This document shows, one piece after another, positions 47,000 to 55,359 of a stretch of DNA of 64,000 bases. The DNA is from Polyangia bacterium. GTDB lineage: Bacteria; Myxococcota_A; Polyangia; Polyangiales; JAUICN01. The stretch is taken from contig JAUICN010000008.1 in assembly GCA_030427835.1 (NCBI GenBank), positions 62,001 to 126,000 on the forward strand, read 5' to 3'. The position numbers and the translations under genes are program-made. The notes under the pieces were generated by a model. That model worked only from the letters and a program-made list of their open reading frames with translations, searched no databases and was not told the origin of the DNA. The first letter of the stretch is position 1. Every line of letters starts with the position of its first letter.

Positions 47000-47817
47000 T
47001 GGATCTTCTTGGATTCGACCCCAACGAAACCCGGACGCGGCCCGACAAGCCCAGAATTCTAGGTGTAACCAGCGGGAAAGGCGGCGTTGGAAAAACCCAG
47101 GTTTCCGCGAACCTTGGTGTTGCCCTTGCCGCGATGGGCGCAAAGGTGCTCATGCTGGACGCCGATCTGGGCCTGGCAAGTCTCGATATTGCCCTCGGAC
47201 TAAAGCCCCAACACGACCTCACTTCGGTGGTTGCAGGCCAGTGCACCATGGAGGAGATCGCCATTTCTGGCCCGAAAGGCGTCACGCTCATTCCGGCGTG
47301 CCCTGGCCGTTACGACATGGCCAACCTCTCCAACGAGGAACGCTCCAAACTCATTGACGACCTACTCGACATGGCGGCATCCTACGACATTTTGATCATC
47401 GACACCGGAGCCGGAATCGGTTCCAACGCCGTGTCTTTTGCCTCACTCGCCCACGACATTCTGTTGGTCACCACACCCGACCCCACGTCCATTCGCGATG
47501 CCTACGCCATGGCCAAGACCCTTCACCGCCGCGCGGGCACCCAGCAAATACGGTTTGTGGCCAACCAGGTGAATGGAGAAGAGCATGGCGCTCAAATTCA
47601 CGAAACCGTCGATCAAATCGTCAAACAGTTTCTTGAACTCGACCTGTCGTACCTGGGCTGCATTCCAAAGGATCGGGAGGTACAACGGGCGGTATCCCAA
47701 GGCGTACCTTTTGTTCTCCTTGAACCCACCAGCCGCGCAGCCCGTGCCGCCCAGGCCATCGCCCGTCGTTTGTACTCACCTTCTCACCCCCAAGAAGGAC
47801 CAGGAAGGAGCAACTAA
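46999..47817 (+). CDS. flhG: Flagellar number regulator FlhG (FleN/YlxH), MinD-like ATPase
   Basis: 272 residues. ParA/MinD-type ATPase that limits flagellar number; in Pseudomonas FleN also binds and restrains FleQ. Deviant Walker A GKGGVGKT (26-33), LMLDADLGLASLDIALGL, IIDTGAGIGSNAVSF and TTPDPTSIRDAYAMAKTL. Only 17 residues precede the ATPase core and I do not see the DQAxxLR activation motif described for some FlhG proteins. It overlaps flhF and fliA by one base each. A link to the EBP at 25972 is plausible but not shown. Confidence 0.93.
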   Translation: MDLLGFDPNETRTRPDKPRILGVTSGKGGVGKTQVSANLGVALAAMGAKVLMLDADLGLASLDIALGLKPQHDLTSVVAGQCTMEEIAISGPKGVTLIPACPGRYDMANLSNEERSKLIDDLLDMAASYDILIIDTGAGIGSNAVSFASLAHDILLVTTPDPTSIRDAYAMAKTLHRRAGTQQIRFVANQVNGEEHGAQIHETVDQIVKQFLELDLSYLGCIPKDREVQRAVSQGVPFVLLEPTSRAARAAQAIARRLYSPSHPQEGPGRSN

Positions 47818-48566
47818 TGCAGGAATCCGCTCGCACGATGGCCACCACCGGCGGTTACCCGGCGCCCTCCAGGGACTCCCTCATCACCAAGGGCCTCCCT
47901 CTCGTCCGGCGCATGGCCTTTCGAATGGCGCGCAGGCTCCCCCCCAACATTGATGTGGGAGACCTTATCGGCGCGGGTTCTGAGGGGTTGATCAAGGCCG
48001 CAGAGTCCTTCGATCCAGGGCGTCACACCCGATTTGAGCCCTACGCTGAGATGCGCATTCGGGGTGCGATTCTCGATCAATTGCGCAGCTACGACAGCAT
48101 GACACGGCACGGCAGAAGAAAGCTGGGTCAGGTATCCAAGGTCATTCGCAACCTCCAGGCCGAACTGGGGCGGCAACCCGCCGAAGAAGAAATCGCAAAA
48201 GCTCTCGAGATCACCCTGGAAGAATATCAAACGATGGCCGCAGGTCTCGCGCGCGGCCCGGCGCTGGCACAATTGAGTGAAGTGGAGCCAAGCGACGTGG
48301 CTTCAGACGAAATCGAGCCCGAACGGGCCGTGGAAATGCTGGAACTCAAACGGCAACTGGTGAACGCCATCGAACAGCTCCCCGAACGCACCCAGACGGT
48401 ACTGGCCCTCTACTACCAGGAATCCCGCACCCAATCCGAAATCGCCGAAATCCTAGGCGTTACGGAAAGCCGCGTATGCCAAATTCTTGGGGATTCGGTA
48501 GTCCGTCTGCGCGCCTACCTGGGCCACGAAGAACGCACCAAAAAACGTAGAAAAAGGAAGCCCTAG
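47817..48566 (+). CDS. fliA: Flagellar sigma factor FliA (sigma28)
   Basis: 249 residues. Directs RNA polymerase to late flagellar genes. Region 2: NIDVGDLIGAGSEGLIKAAESFDPGRHTRFEPYAEMRIRGAILDQLRS; region 3: GRRKLGQVSKVIRNLQAELGRQPAEEEIA; region 4: RTQTVLALYYQESRTQSEIAEILGVTESRVCQI. The anti-sigma gene flgM is at 58357. One-base overlap with flhG. Confidence 0.95.
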   Translation: MQESARTMATTGGYPAPSRDSLITKGLPLVRRMAFRMARRLPPNIDVGDLIGAGSEGLIKAAESFDPGRHTRFEPYAEMRIRGAILDQLRSYDSMTRHGRRKLGQVSKVIRNLQAELGRQPAEEEIAKALEITLEEYQTMAAGLARGPALAQLSEVEPSDVASDEIEPERAVEMLELKRQLVNAIEQLPERTQTVLALYYQESRTQSEIAEILGVTESRVCQILGDSVVRLRAYLGHEERTKKRRKRKP

Positions 48567-48602
48567 ATCAAACGAGATCCCACCCAAAAGGAAACCAAGA
48601 CC

Positions 48603-49340
48603 ATGTCCGACGGAATCTACAGCGCGCTCTCCGGAGCCATCGCACAACAGCGCAACCTCGACGTTGTGGCCAACAACGTGGCCAACGCCAACACCACAGG
48701 GTTCAAGGCGGACCGCATTCGATTTGAACAGGTACTGGCAGAAGAAACCCAACCCAGGGACGGCCTTGCATACACCCTCGTGGGTGACGTCACCGTGGAC
48801 CATTCCCAGGGGTCCTTTCGACAAACCGGGAACCCACTGGATGTTGCCCTGGAGGGCCCGGGATTTCTCACGGTGGAAACCCCCCAGGGCCCACGCTACA
48901 CACGAAACGGCTCTCTTGTGTTGGGCGCCTCTGGCGTACTTCAAACCCAAGGGGGGCACCCCGTACTCAGCAACGGCGCAAAAATCAGCATACCGCCGGA
49001 CGCGGGCGAAATACGTATCGCCCACGACGGTACCATCTCGTCAGGGCCCGCTGGCGCCTCTGGAGAGCAAATCCTGGGGCAGCTCACCACAGTGGAGTTT
49101 GGGGACAGCACCACACTCAAGAAAGAAGGAAGTCTGCTCTTCCAAACCGATGCCACTCCAGGCACCTCCATCAACACACGGGTGGTCCAGGGACATATTG
49201 AGACCTCCAATATCAACGCCGTCGCAGGGGTCCAGGAGCTGATCACCATCGGACGCTCCTTCGACGTTCTGCAGCGGGTGATCCGATCCTTCCAGGAAAT
49301 CGACCAACGTACGGCCCGAGACGTGGGCGGACGAGGCTAG
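48603..49340 (+). CDS. flgF: Flagellar proximal rod protein FlgF
   Basis: 245 residues. Rod component between FlgC and FlgG. N-terminus SDGIYSALSGAIAQQRNLDVVANNVANANTTGFKADRIRFEQVL; middle GSFRQTGNPLDVALEGPGFLTVETPQGPRYTRNGSLVLGASGVL; C-terminus VVQGHIETSNINAVAGVQELITIGRSFDVLQRVI. A ribosome site AAAAGGAAA lies 8-16 nt upstream. Followed by flgG after 85 bp. Confidence 0.94.
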   Translation: MSDGIYSALSGAIAQQRNLDVVANNVANANTTGFKADRIRFEQVLAEETQPRDGLAYTLVGDVTVDHSQGSFRQTGNPLDVALEGPGFLTVETPQGPRYTRNGSLVLGASGVLQTQGGHPVLSNGAKISIPPDAGEIRIAHDGTISSGPAGASGEQILGQLTTVEFGDSTTLKKEGSLLFQTDATPGTSINTRVVQGHIETSNINAVAGVQELITIGRSFDVLQRVIRSFQEIDQRTARDVGGRG

Positions 49341-49425
49341 CGCCCCATACCACCTGCCAGCTCCCCATACCAACACACGAGACCCACACCCACCCCACCA
49401 CAGGCCCCAAATAAAAGGAAAACCC

Positions 49426-50208
49426 ATGATCAAAGCCCTCAACACCGCCGCCACAGGAATGGTGGCCCAACAAACCAACATTGACGTCATCGCCAACAAC
49501 ATGGCCAACGTAAACACCACCGGATTCAAGAAGAGTCGAGCTGAGTTCCAGGATCTCATCTATCAAACCATTCGCAGCCCCGGTGCAACACTCAACGACG
49601 GCTCCCAGCTGCCAACGGGCATTCAAATCGGGCAGGGAACGCGCACAGTATCCACGGAGTTCATCCACACCCAGGGAAGCTTTGAACAAACAGGGAACCA
49701 GTTGGACATGGCCATCGAAGGCAACGGGTTCTTTCAGGTTGTACGGCCGAGCGGGCAAATCAACTACACCCGAGCGGGCAACTTCAAGGTGGACGCCAAC
49801 GGTCGGCTCACCAGTGTGGACGGGTTTGGGATCGAGCCTGCGATCAACATTCCACCGGACGCAGCCAGCATTTCCATTGCCAGCGACGGTACCATAAGCG
49901 TCACCCAGGCCGGTCAAACCACGTCCCAGCAGGTAGGCCAGGTACAAATCGCGACCTTTCCGAATACAGCGGGCCTGCGTGCCATGGGTCGGGGCCTCTT
50001 CATTCCCAGCGACGCCAGCGGCACCGCCCTGGTCACCACCCCGGGCCAGGACGGAGCAGGAACTCTCGCACAGGGGTTCCTGGAGGGATCCAACGTACAG
50101 GTCGTCAACGAAATGATTGACCTCATCTCGAGTCAACGTGCCTACGAGGTCAACCAACGGGTGGTTCAGGCCGCCGACGACATGCTGAGAAAGACCGCCG
50201 AACGCTAG
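49426..50208 (+). CDS. flgG: Flagellar distal rod protein FlgG
   Basis: 260 residues, exactly the enterobacterial size. N-terminus IKALNTAATGMVAQQTNIDVIANNMANVNTTGFKKSRAEFQDLIYQTIRSPG, including the FlgG-specific stretch after FKK; C-terminus LEGSNVQVVNEMIDLISSQRAYEVNQRVVQAADDMLRKT. An AAAAGGAAAA ribosome site precedes it. Last gene of the fliL operon as far as the order shows. Confidence 0.96.
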   Translation: MIKALNTAATGMVAQQTNIDVIANNMANVNTTGFKKSRAEFQDLIYQTIRSPGATLNDGSQLPTGIQIGQGTRTVSTEFIHTQGSFEQTGNQLDMAIEGNGFFQVVRPSGQINYTRAGNFKVDANGRLTSVDGFGIEPAINIPPDAASISIASDGTISVTQAGQTTSQQVGQVQIATFPNTAGLRAMGRGLFIPSDASGTALVTTPGQDGAGTLAQGFLEGSNVQVVNEMIDLISSQRAYEVNQRVVQAADDMLRKTAER

Positions 50209-50282
50209 GTGAACCAACGCCAAATCGCACAACGGCTCTCCTGAGAACGACCCACCAGAAACGTCCACCAGAAACACACACC

Positions 50283-51302
50283 ATGACATCTTCCATCACC
50301 GCGCCAGGCGCCGACAGGGGCGCCGTCACCGATCCCGAACAGGGTTCCAAGCCCCCTCCCGAGCTCCTAACACTCACCCCAAAATGCCGGGCAATCGGCA
50401 AAGATCTGCGCCAACAGGAACTTCTGGGTGCCAACCTGGAGGGCGCCGATCTTTCCCAGTCGGACCTGTCCGAGGTCGATCTTAGAAAAGCCAACCTCAG
50501 AAACGCGATTCTGTACCAAACCAAACTACAAGGGGCCGACTTCACCGGCGCAGATCTCACGGGCGCCCAGTTCCGGGAATGCAAAGCCAACCAAGCCTGT
50601 TTCGCCTACGCCAACCTGAACGATACCGAGTTCTTCGGTGCCGACCTGCAAAGCGCCACGTTCACCCAAGCGAAGGCGCAAAACGCAGACTTCCGCCGCG
50701 CAAAACTCACCGGTGCACGGGCCAGGGAAGGAAAATTCGACGGCACCAACTTCAACCGAGCTGACCTCACGGGCGCAGACATGGAAGGCATCTCCACCGA
50801 ACGAGCCATCTTTGACGAGGCCGTCCTTTCGGGATCACGCCTTGTGGGTGCCACGGGCTATCTGAAGGCCTCCTGGATACGAAGCGACATCCGCGACGTG
50901 GACTTCGGCGGGGCGTACCTCCTTCGGCGTTTCATCATCGATCAAAACTACCTTCACGAGTTCCGCAACCAGAGCCGCCTACATGAATGGCTGTACAGGG
51001 CGTGGTGGATCACATCCGACTGCGGAAGGAGTTTTCTCAGGTGGTCGGTGCTCATCATCGCCATGATTTTGGGGTTCGGCGCGGCGTATCAGGTGGTCGA
51101 TCTGGATCTGGGAAGCCACCCCACCCCCCTTTCGCCCCTGTATTTCAGCGTTGTCACACTCACCACGTTGGGCTTCGGTGACGTACAACCCGCGTCCACA
51201 TCGGCGCAAATACTTGTCATGTTGGAGGTCACCTTCGGATATCTTCTCCTAGGGGGACTTCTCAGTATCTTCTCTAACAAAATGGGCAGACGGGGCGATT
51301 AG
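50283..51302 (+). CDS. Pentapeptide-repeat protein fused to a K+-channel pore
   Basis: 339 residues. Residues about 45-190 are pentapeptide repeats (LEGADLSQSDLSEVDLRKANL and on), predicted to form a right-handed beta-helix. Two membrane helices follow (about 252-272 and 308-332), with the pore loop TLTTLGFGD (292-300) between them, the selectivity filter of K+ channels (ion_trans_2 type). The predicted product is a cytoplasmic beta-helix gating a tetrameric K+ pore; ion and trigger are inferred. It sits 74 bp after flgG, inside the flagellar cluster, and may influence motility through membrane potential or simply be inserted here. Confidence 0.85.
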   Translation: MTSSITAPGADRGAVTDPEQGSKPPPELLTLTPKCRAIGKDLRQQELLGANLEGADLSQSDLSEVDLRKANLRNAILYQTKLQGADFTGADLTGAQFRECKANQACFAYANLNDTEFFGADLQSATFTQAKAQNADFRRAKLTGARAREGKFDGTNFNRADLTGADMEGISTERAIFDEAVLSGSRLVGATGYLKASWIRSDIRDVDFGGAYLLRRFIIDQNYLHEFRNQSRLHEWLYRAWWITSDCGRSFLRWSVLIIAMILGFGAAYQVVDLDLGSHPTPLSPLYFSVVTLTTLGFGDVQPASTSAQILVMLEVTFGYLLLGGLLSIFSNKMGRRGD

Positions 51303-51344
51303 GCCCCCGAACTATTTTTCAGGTACCATGGGGCGCACATCACA

Positions 51345-52304
51345 ATGTTGAAATGGATTAAGAAGCTTACGTCGGACCCAAAAAAGGAACTCCAGGAAAT
51401 CCTAGGAGAGTACGAACCTCCCACATTTTCTGCGGTCGCCACCGAGACCCTACGAAAACTGCGGGATCCGGACGCCCATCTGAGCGAAGCGTCGGATCGC
51501 ATCGTGGAAGACCCAGGGCTTTCCGTAAAACTGTTACGAATCGCCAACTCGGCAGCCTACGCGTTAAGACACCCCGTGCGGGATGTGCCCCATGCGGTTT
51601 CCCTACTTGGGCGCAGTGAAGTTGAAGCCCTGCTACTCGCCGCCGCGGTGCGCGATAGCCTACCCAGCACACCCGTAGACGGATTTGATCCCAAGCGGTT
51701 CTGGCAAACTTCCGCACGCAGGGCAGCCACGGCCCGGGCCCTGGCGCAGAACATCCAGCCCTCCATGCAATCGGAAAGTTTCACCGCCGCGCTACTTCAA
51801 GACATGGCACTTCCCATTTTAGCTCAACAAAAACCAAAGGAATACGGTCCGTTGCTACAACATGCCCACGAAACTGGTGACGACATCGCCACATTGGAGG
51901 AATCCGAGTTTGGTTGGTCCCACGGTTTTGTAGCTGGATTGCTCTGCTCAACGTGGGACTTCCCCGATACCCTGACAGAAGCCATCACGGACCATCACAG
52001 TCCCATCGTGGGCCCAAACGGGCAGACAATGCCCTCCGCCACCGCTCCAGGTGCGTCCGCAAACGCCCCCGACGCCCCACCCAAGGGCCCTGCCCCAGAA
52101 GCTGTGGAATCCGCAGCAGCAGACGTTGCTGACACTCCTTTCGCCGTGCGCCTGGTGTCGCACCTGAAGGAATTGGACGAACACAACGGGGTAGACGAAC
52201 TCATTGAAACCGTAAACACCACCTACGGCGTACCCAAGGACGACATCCAGGAGCTAGTGGACCAATCCTTCGCAGAAGCGGACCGCTTCGCATCCTCGTT
52301 TTAG
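51345..52304 (+). CDS. HDOD-domain signalling protein
   Basis: 319 residues. The HDOD domain (a catalytically dead HD relative) spans about 20-220: PPTFSAVATETLRKLRDPDAHLSEASDRIVEDPGLSVKLLRIANSAAYALRHPVRDVPHAVSLLGRSEVEALLLAAAVR is its first half. Then come an Ala/Pro-rich linker and an acidic helix end. HDOD proteins act in bacterial signalling, often with two-component or chemotaxis systems; none has a shown enzymatic activity of its own. It lies 42 bp after the channel gene and 27 bp before a histidine kinase, so the three are likely one transcription unit. Confidence 0.85.
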   Translation: MLKWIKKLTSDPKKELQEILGEYEPPTFSAVATETLRKLRDPDAHLSEASDRIVEDPGLSVKLLRIANSAAYALRHPVRDVPHAVSLLGRSEVEALLLAAAVRDSLPSTPVDGFDPKRFWQTSARRAATARALAQNIQPSMQSESFTAALLQDMALPILAQQKPKEYGPLLQHAHETGDDIATLEESEFGWSHGFVAGLLCSTWDFPDTLTEAITDHHSPIVGPNGQTMPSATAPGASANAPDAPPKGPAPEAVESAAADVADTPFAVRLVSHLKELDEHNGVDELIETVNTTYGVPKDDIQELVDQSFAEADRFASSF

Positions 52305-52331
52305 GACAAACAGCAAAACACGGATCCATAC

Positions 52332-53609
52332 ATGTCCAATAGCCCATCCGAAAACGCACCTCCCAATGGAGCCCAACCCGCGCCCGTTCCCCCGAACGAA
52401 CAGGCGCGCATGGGAGCCTTGGAGGACTACCGTATCCTGGATACCCTGGAGGAACAGGCGTTTGACGATCTCACAAAAATTGCCTCCCACATCTGCGACA
52501 CCCCCATCGCATTGGTATCTCTCGTGGATAGGAACCGCCAGTGGTTCAAATCTCGGGTTGGACTAGACGCCACCGAAACCTCCCGTGACGTGGCATTCTG
52601 CAGCCACGCGATTCTCGGGGACGACGTGTTCTCCGTACCGGATGCACTTCAGGACCATCGTTTCCAAAACAACCCTCTGGTGCAAGGGGATCCCAACATC
52701 CGTTTCTACGCGGGGGCGCCTCTGCAAACCCCAGGGGGATTTCGAGTGGGAACACTCTGTGTGATCGACCGAAAAGCCCGAGATCTTTCCAACGATCAAC
52801 GGGAGGCCCTACGAGCCCTGTCACGGCAGGCCATCGCGCTCATGGAACTTCGAAAATCAGCGCGCGTCGCCCTTGAACAGAAACACGCACTCGAAGCCCA
52901 GTCCATGGAGCTTCAACGCTCCAATGCAGACCTGGAACAGTTCGCCTACGTGGCCTCCCATGATTTACAGGAACCCATTCGAATGATGGGGGCCTACGCG
53001 GAACTGCTCCAAAAAGAGTACGGCGCCACATTCCAGGAAAGTGGGCGCGGGTCTACCTACGTTAAATACGTCATGGAAGGAGCTAACCGCATGCACGGGC
53101 TGGTGGAATCCTTGTTGCGTTTTGCCCAAATTGACAACAAAGAAAATGCCATTGCAAACGTAGAGGCAAGCCAATCGTTGCAAGGCGCCCTGGACAATCT
53201 TTCCGTCTATATTTCAAAGAATCACGCAGACATTCAACATGATGTGCTCCCTCGGGTAAGCGCGAACCCCACATACTTGACTCAAATTTTCCAAAACCTG
53301 ATCAACAATGGAATCAAGTTCTGCAAAGAGGCAACACCACGTATCCGAGTGACCGCAACCGAAGAGAACAGCACCCACTGGCGCCTATCCGTGCATGACA
53401 ACGGGATCGGGATTCAACAGGAGTACCAGGACCAAATCTTTGGGGTCTTTAAGCGCCTCAACCCCCGCACCGAGTTTACCGGTTCAGGGATTGGCCTGGC
53501 CACCGTCGAAAAAATGGTGCGGCACAACCGCGGGAAGATTTGGGTAGAATCCACACCCGGAGTGGGCACCACATTTCATTTCACGGTGCCCAGGGCTACC
53601 GTTTCCTAA
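52332..53609 (+). CDS. GAF-domain sensor histidine kinase (cytoplasmic)
   Basis: 425 residues without membrane helices. N-terminal GAF domain (about 30-175): YRILDTLEEQAFDDLTKIASHICDTPIALVSLVDRNRQWFKSR, then FYAGAPLQTPGGFRVGTLCVID. A coiled stretch leads to HisKA with the phospho-His in YVASHDLQEPIRMM (about 212-225), and an HATPase_c domain with NLINNGIKF, DNGIGI and GSGIGLA. The family resembles phytochrome-like light/redox kinases, but I see no chromophore cysteine context. No response regulator is adjacent. The last 14 bp overlap, tail to tail, with the methyltransferase gene. Confidence 0.9.
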   Translation: MSNSPSENAPPNGAQPAPVPPNEQARMGALEDYRILDTLEEQAFDDLTKIASHICDTPIALVSLVDRNRQWFKSRVGLDATETSRDVAFCSHAILGDDVFSVPDALQDHRFQNNPLVQGDPNIRFYAGAPLQTPGGFRVGTLCVIDRKARDLSNDQREALRALSRQAIALMELRKSARVALEQKHALEAQSMELQRSNADLEQFAYVASHDLQEPIRMMGAYAELLQKEYGATFQESGRGSTYVKYVMEGANRMHGLVESLLRFAQIDNKENAIANVEASQSLQGALDNLSVYISKNHADIQHDVLPRVSANPTYLTQIFQNLINNGIKFCKEATPRIRVTATEENSTHWRLSVHDNGIGIQQEYQDQIFGVFKRLNPRTEFTGSGIGLATVEKMVRHNRGKIWVESTPGVGTTFHFTVPRATVS

Positions 53610-54399
53610 CAAAGGCAGAGGGCGTTCGCATCCACGGCATGGTTTCGAGAACCAGCCCATGGCGGTCGAGCCAAGCATCCACCCCGTGGCTCTCCGTCCA
53701 CTTCGGCACGGCATATTCATCAAACACCACGACACCCCCGGAAACCACACGGGGCCAAAACGCGTCAAGCACCGCAGAGGTGGGTTCCGCCAAATCCAAA
53801 TCCAAATGAAGTATGGAAATCCGAAAGCCCGGATTCCCTTCGGCATAGGCCAGGGCAGTCTCACGCACATCACCCGCCACAAGCTCGCATCGGTCCTGCC
53901 CGAACCCGGCGCGCTGTGCCATGGCGTACACGTGGGAGGGTGTATTCCCCGTGAACTGGGTCTCCTCCTGGAGCGCCCGAACCGTGGCTTGCTCGTGGAC
54001 CGCCGCACTTTCCGCGAATCCCTCAAAAAGATCAAACCCCACCACTCGCTTGAGCGAGCCAGGGGAAAAAATTTGCAGCAACTTCAACCAGTAGACAAAG
54101 CCCGTACCCTTGAACACACCGGCTTCCACCACGTCTCCGGGTACCCGTTCTGTCATGCGTACAAACTCCAAACGGGCCACCATCTTTCGTATGCGTTCCG
54201 TATCAGGACCGCCAAGCAACCAGTTGTAAGCGTCCCAGGTTTGGGCATCCTCCGCCGCAGCGACCTCGTCAGACACATCAGCAGAACCTGCACCCGTCAA
54301 ATCGGAACGTGGCACAAGGGCGAGCTTGCCTTCTTTTTCCATGTCGGAAACAAAAGCAAAGTCTGTTCCAGGCAAGAACGTCGCGTGGCACCGGTCCAC
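53596..54399 (-). CDS. TylF/macrocin-O-methyltransferase family SAM-dependent methyltransferase
   Basis: 267 residues from GTG 54399; ATG 54342 is the shorter option. TylF-type enzymes O-methylate sugars. Seen: DTERIRKMVARLEFV, GDVVEAGVFKGTGFVYWLKLL, VVGFDLFEGF (SAM-binding acidic strand), then FRISILHLDLDLAEPTSAVLDAFWPRVVSGGVVVFDEYAVPKW with the metal-binding DLDL pair. It is the only minus-strand gene inside the flagellar cluster, divergent from flgA (151 bp between starts). Methylation of flagellin glycans is a possible role, an inference from position only. Confidence 0.83.
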   Translation of the reverse strand: MDRCHATFLPGTDFAFVSDMEKEGKLALVPRSDLTGAGSADVSDEVAAAEDAQTWDAYNWLLGGPDTERIRKMVARLEFVRMTERVPGDVVEAGVFKGTGFVYWLKLLQIFSPGSLKRVVGFDLFEGFAESAAVHEQATVRALQEETQFTGNTPSHVYAMAQRAGFGQDRCELVAGDVRETALAYAEGNPGFRISILHLDLDLAEPTSAVLDAFWPRVVSGGVVVFDEYAVPKWTESHGVDAWLDRHGLVLETMPWMRTPSAFVRKR

Positions 54400-54422
54400 A
54401 CACCCCCGAATCCCAGGATTCC

Positions 54423-54436
54423 GTCACGGATTTGAC
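54423..54436 (+). promoter_or_regulatory. Candidate upstream activator site of the flgA promoter
   Basis: GTCACGGATTTGAC: a perfect GTCA-N6-TGAC dyad centred about 118 bp before the predicted flgA start site, almost the same distance as at fliL (116). It agrees with the recalled FleQ consensus at both half-sites. It lies just upstream of the divergent methyltransferase start and might affect that gene too. Confidence 0.6.
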
Positions 54437-54521
54437 ATCCCTGGCCACGATTCGGCATTCCCTTGACCCATCGCGCACCCTCATCGGTCAAGATCGTTCG
54501 CTTTTTCGGTTCATCGCCCGC

Positions 54522-54536
54522 TGGCACAAACAGTGC
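54522..54536 (+). promoter_or_regulatory. Sigma54 promoter of the flgA operon
   Basis: TGGCAC-AAACA-GTGC: matches the -24/-12 consensus except one base of the -12 box. The C of the -12 GC is at 54536; the GTG of flgA starts at 54550, 14 nt on, the same spacing as at flgB and fliL. This promoter argues against the upstream in-frame ATG at 54463. Confidence 0.75.
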
Positions 54537-54549
54537 ATCACCAGAACAC

Positions 54550-55359
54550 GTGTCCCACGCACACCAACATACCGCCTGCCGCATCATCCTAGCTCTGACG
54601 CCGATCGTCGCTGTTGGATCCATCACCCCCGGGTTCACCGGCACGGCACGGGCAGACGACCCTGCAAATGGGATCGCAACGACCCACACGGGCCCCCAGG
54701 GGCCCGACGCAAATCCACGCACCCTCGAACGGTCCCAACATGTTCTCCTGGAGGAAGTCGTGCAGCACTACGCCGGAACTGAGCAGGGTCGAATCCACAT
54801 TGCCCGCGCTCCCGCCCCCGGACAAAGCACCCTGGTACGTCGTGCGGATGTGCTCCGCACCCTGAGGGACAACGGGCTCCGGGCACCCAGCCAGGAAATC
54901 CCTCCCCAAACCCGTATCGAGCGGGGGGTTGAAGTACTGCGGGGATCCAAACTCAAAACCCACCTCCGAGCCCAACTGGACCCACATCTTACACCCTGCT
55001 CGGTGGACACCCTGCAGACTCCACCGGAGGCTCGTATCCCGGAAAACCTCACCCACACCCGTGTGGAAGGCTACGTTCCTCCCCAATCCGGGCGCATCTC
55101 GGTATCCATCGTGCACCACTCGGGAAATCACATGCTGCGCATACCCGTACGGGCTTCCATCCTCTGCCCACCCCCCGCGGTGTCTCCCGGAACACGTGTG
55201 CGTGTACTTGCTGTCTTTGGTAACGTGCGGGCCTCCACCCCTGGGGAAGTCAAACAACCCGGGCGTATCGGTGATGTGGTCCGCGTAACCAATCTCCACA
55301 GCGGCCGCACCATTCAGGCAAGGGTCAAGGATAGTCAGCACGTGGAGGTCATCCAATGA
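54550..55359 (+). CDS. flgA: Flagellar P-ring assembly chaperone FlgA
   Basis: 269 residues from GTG 54550; the frame is open to 54463, but the GTG gives a proper signal peptide (ACRIILALTPIVAVGSITPGFTGTARA) and fits the sigma54 promoter. FlgA works in the periplasm, helping FlgI form the P ring. The C-terminal SAF/FlgA domain shows VRVLAVFGNVRASTPGEVKQPGRIGDVVRVTNLHSGRTIQARV, the typical ending (NxxSGRxIxARV). The N-terminal part is divergent. First gene of flgA-flgH-flgI-flgJ; it overlaps flgH by 4 bp. Confidence 0.88.
   Translation: MSHAHQHTACRIILALTPIVAVGSITPGFTGTARADDPANGIATTHTGPQGPDANPRTLERSQHVLLEEVVQHYAGTEQGRIHIARAPAPGQSTLVRRADVLRTLRDNGLRAPSQEIPPQTRIERGVEVLRGSKLKTHLRAQLDPHLTPCSVDTLQTPPEARIPENLTHTRVEGYVPPQSGRISVSIVHHSGNHMLRIPVRASILCPPPAVSPGTRVRVLAVFGNVRASTPGEVKQPGRIGDVVRVTNLHSGRTIQARVKDSQHVEVIQ

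Noticed and set aside
53596-53609. The 14-bp tail-to-tail overlap of the kinase and methyltransferase genes as a sign of gene damage
   Set aside because: Both proteins keep complete C-terminal domains; short convergent overlaps are common in compact genomes.
54463-54549. ATG 54463 as the flgA start
   Set aside because: It lies upstream of the sigma54 promoter at 54522-54536 and would put 29 residues in front of the signal peptide; GTG 54550 fits both.
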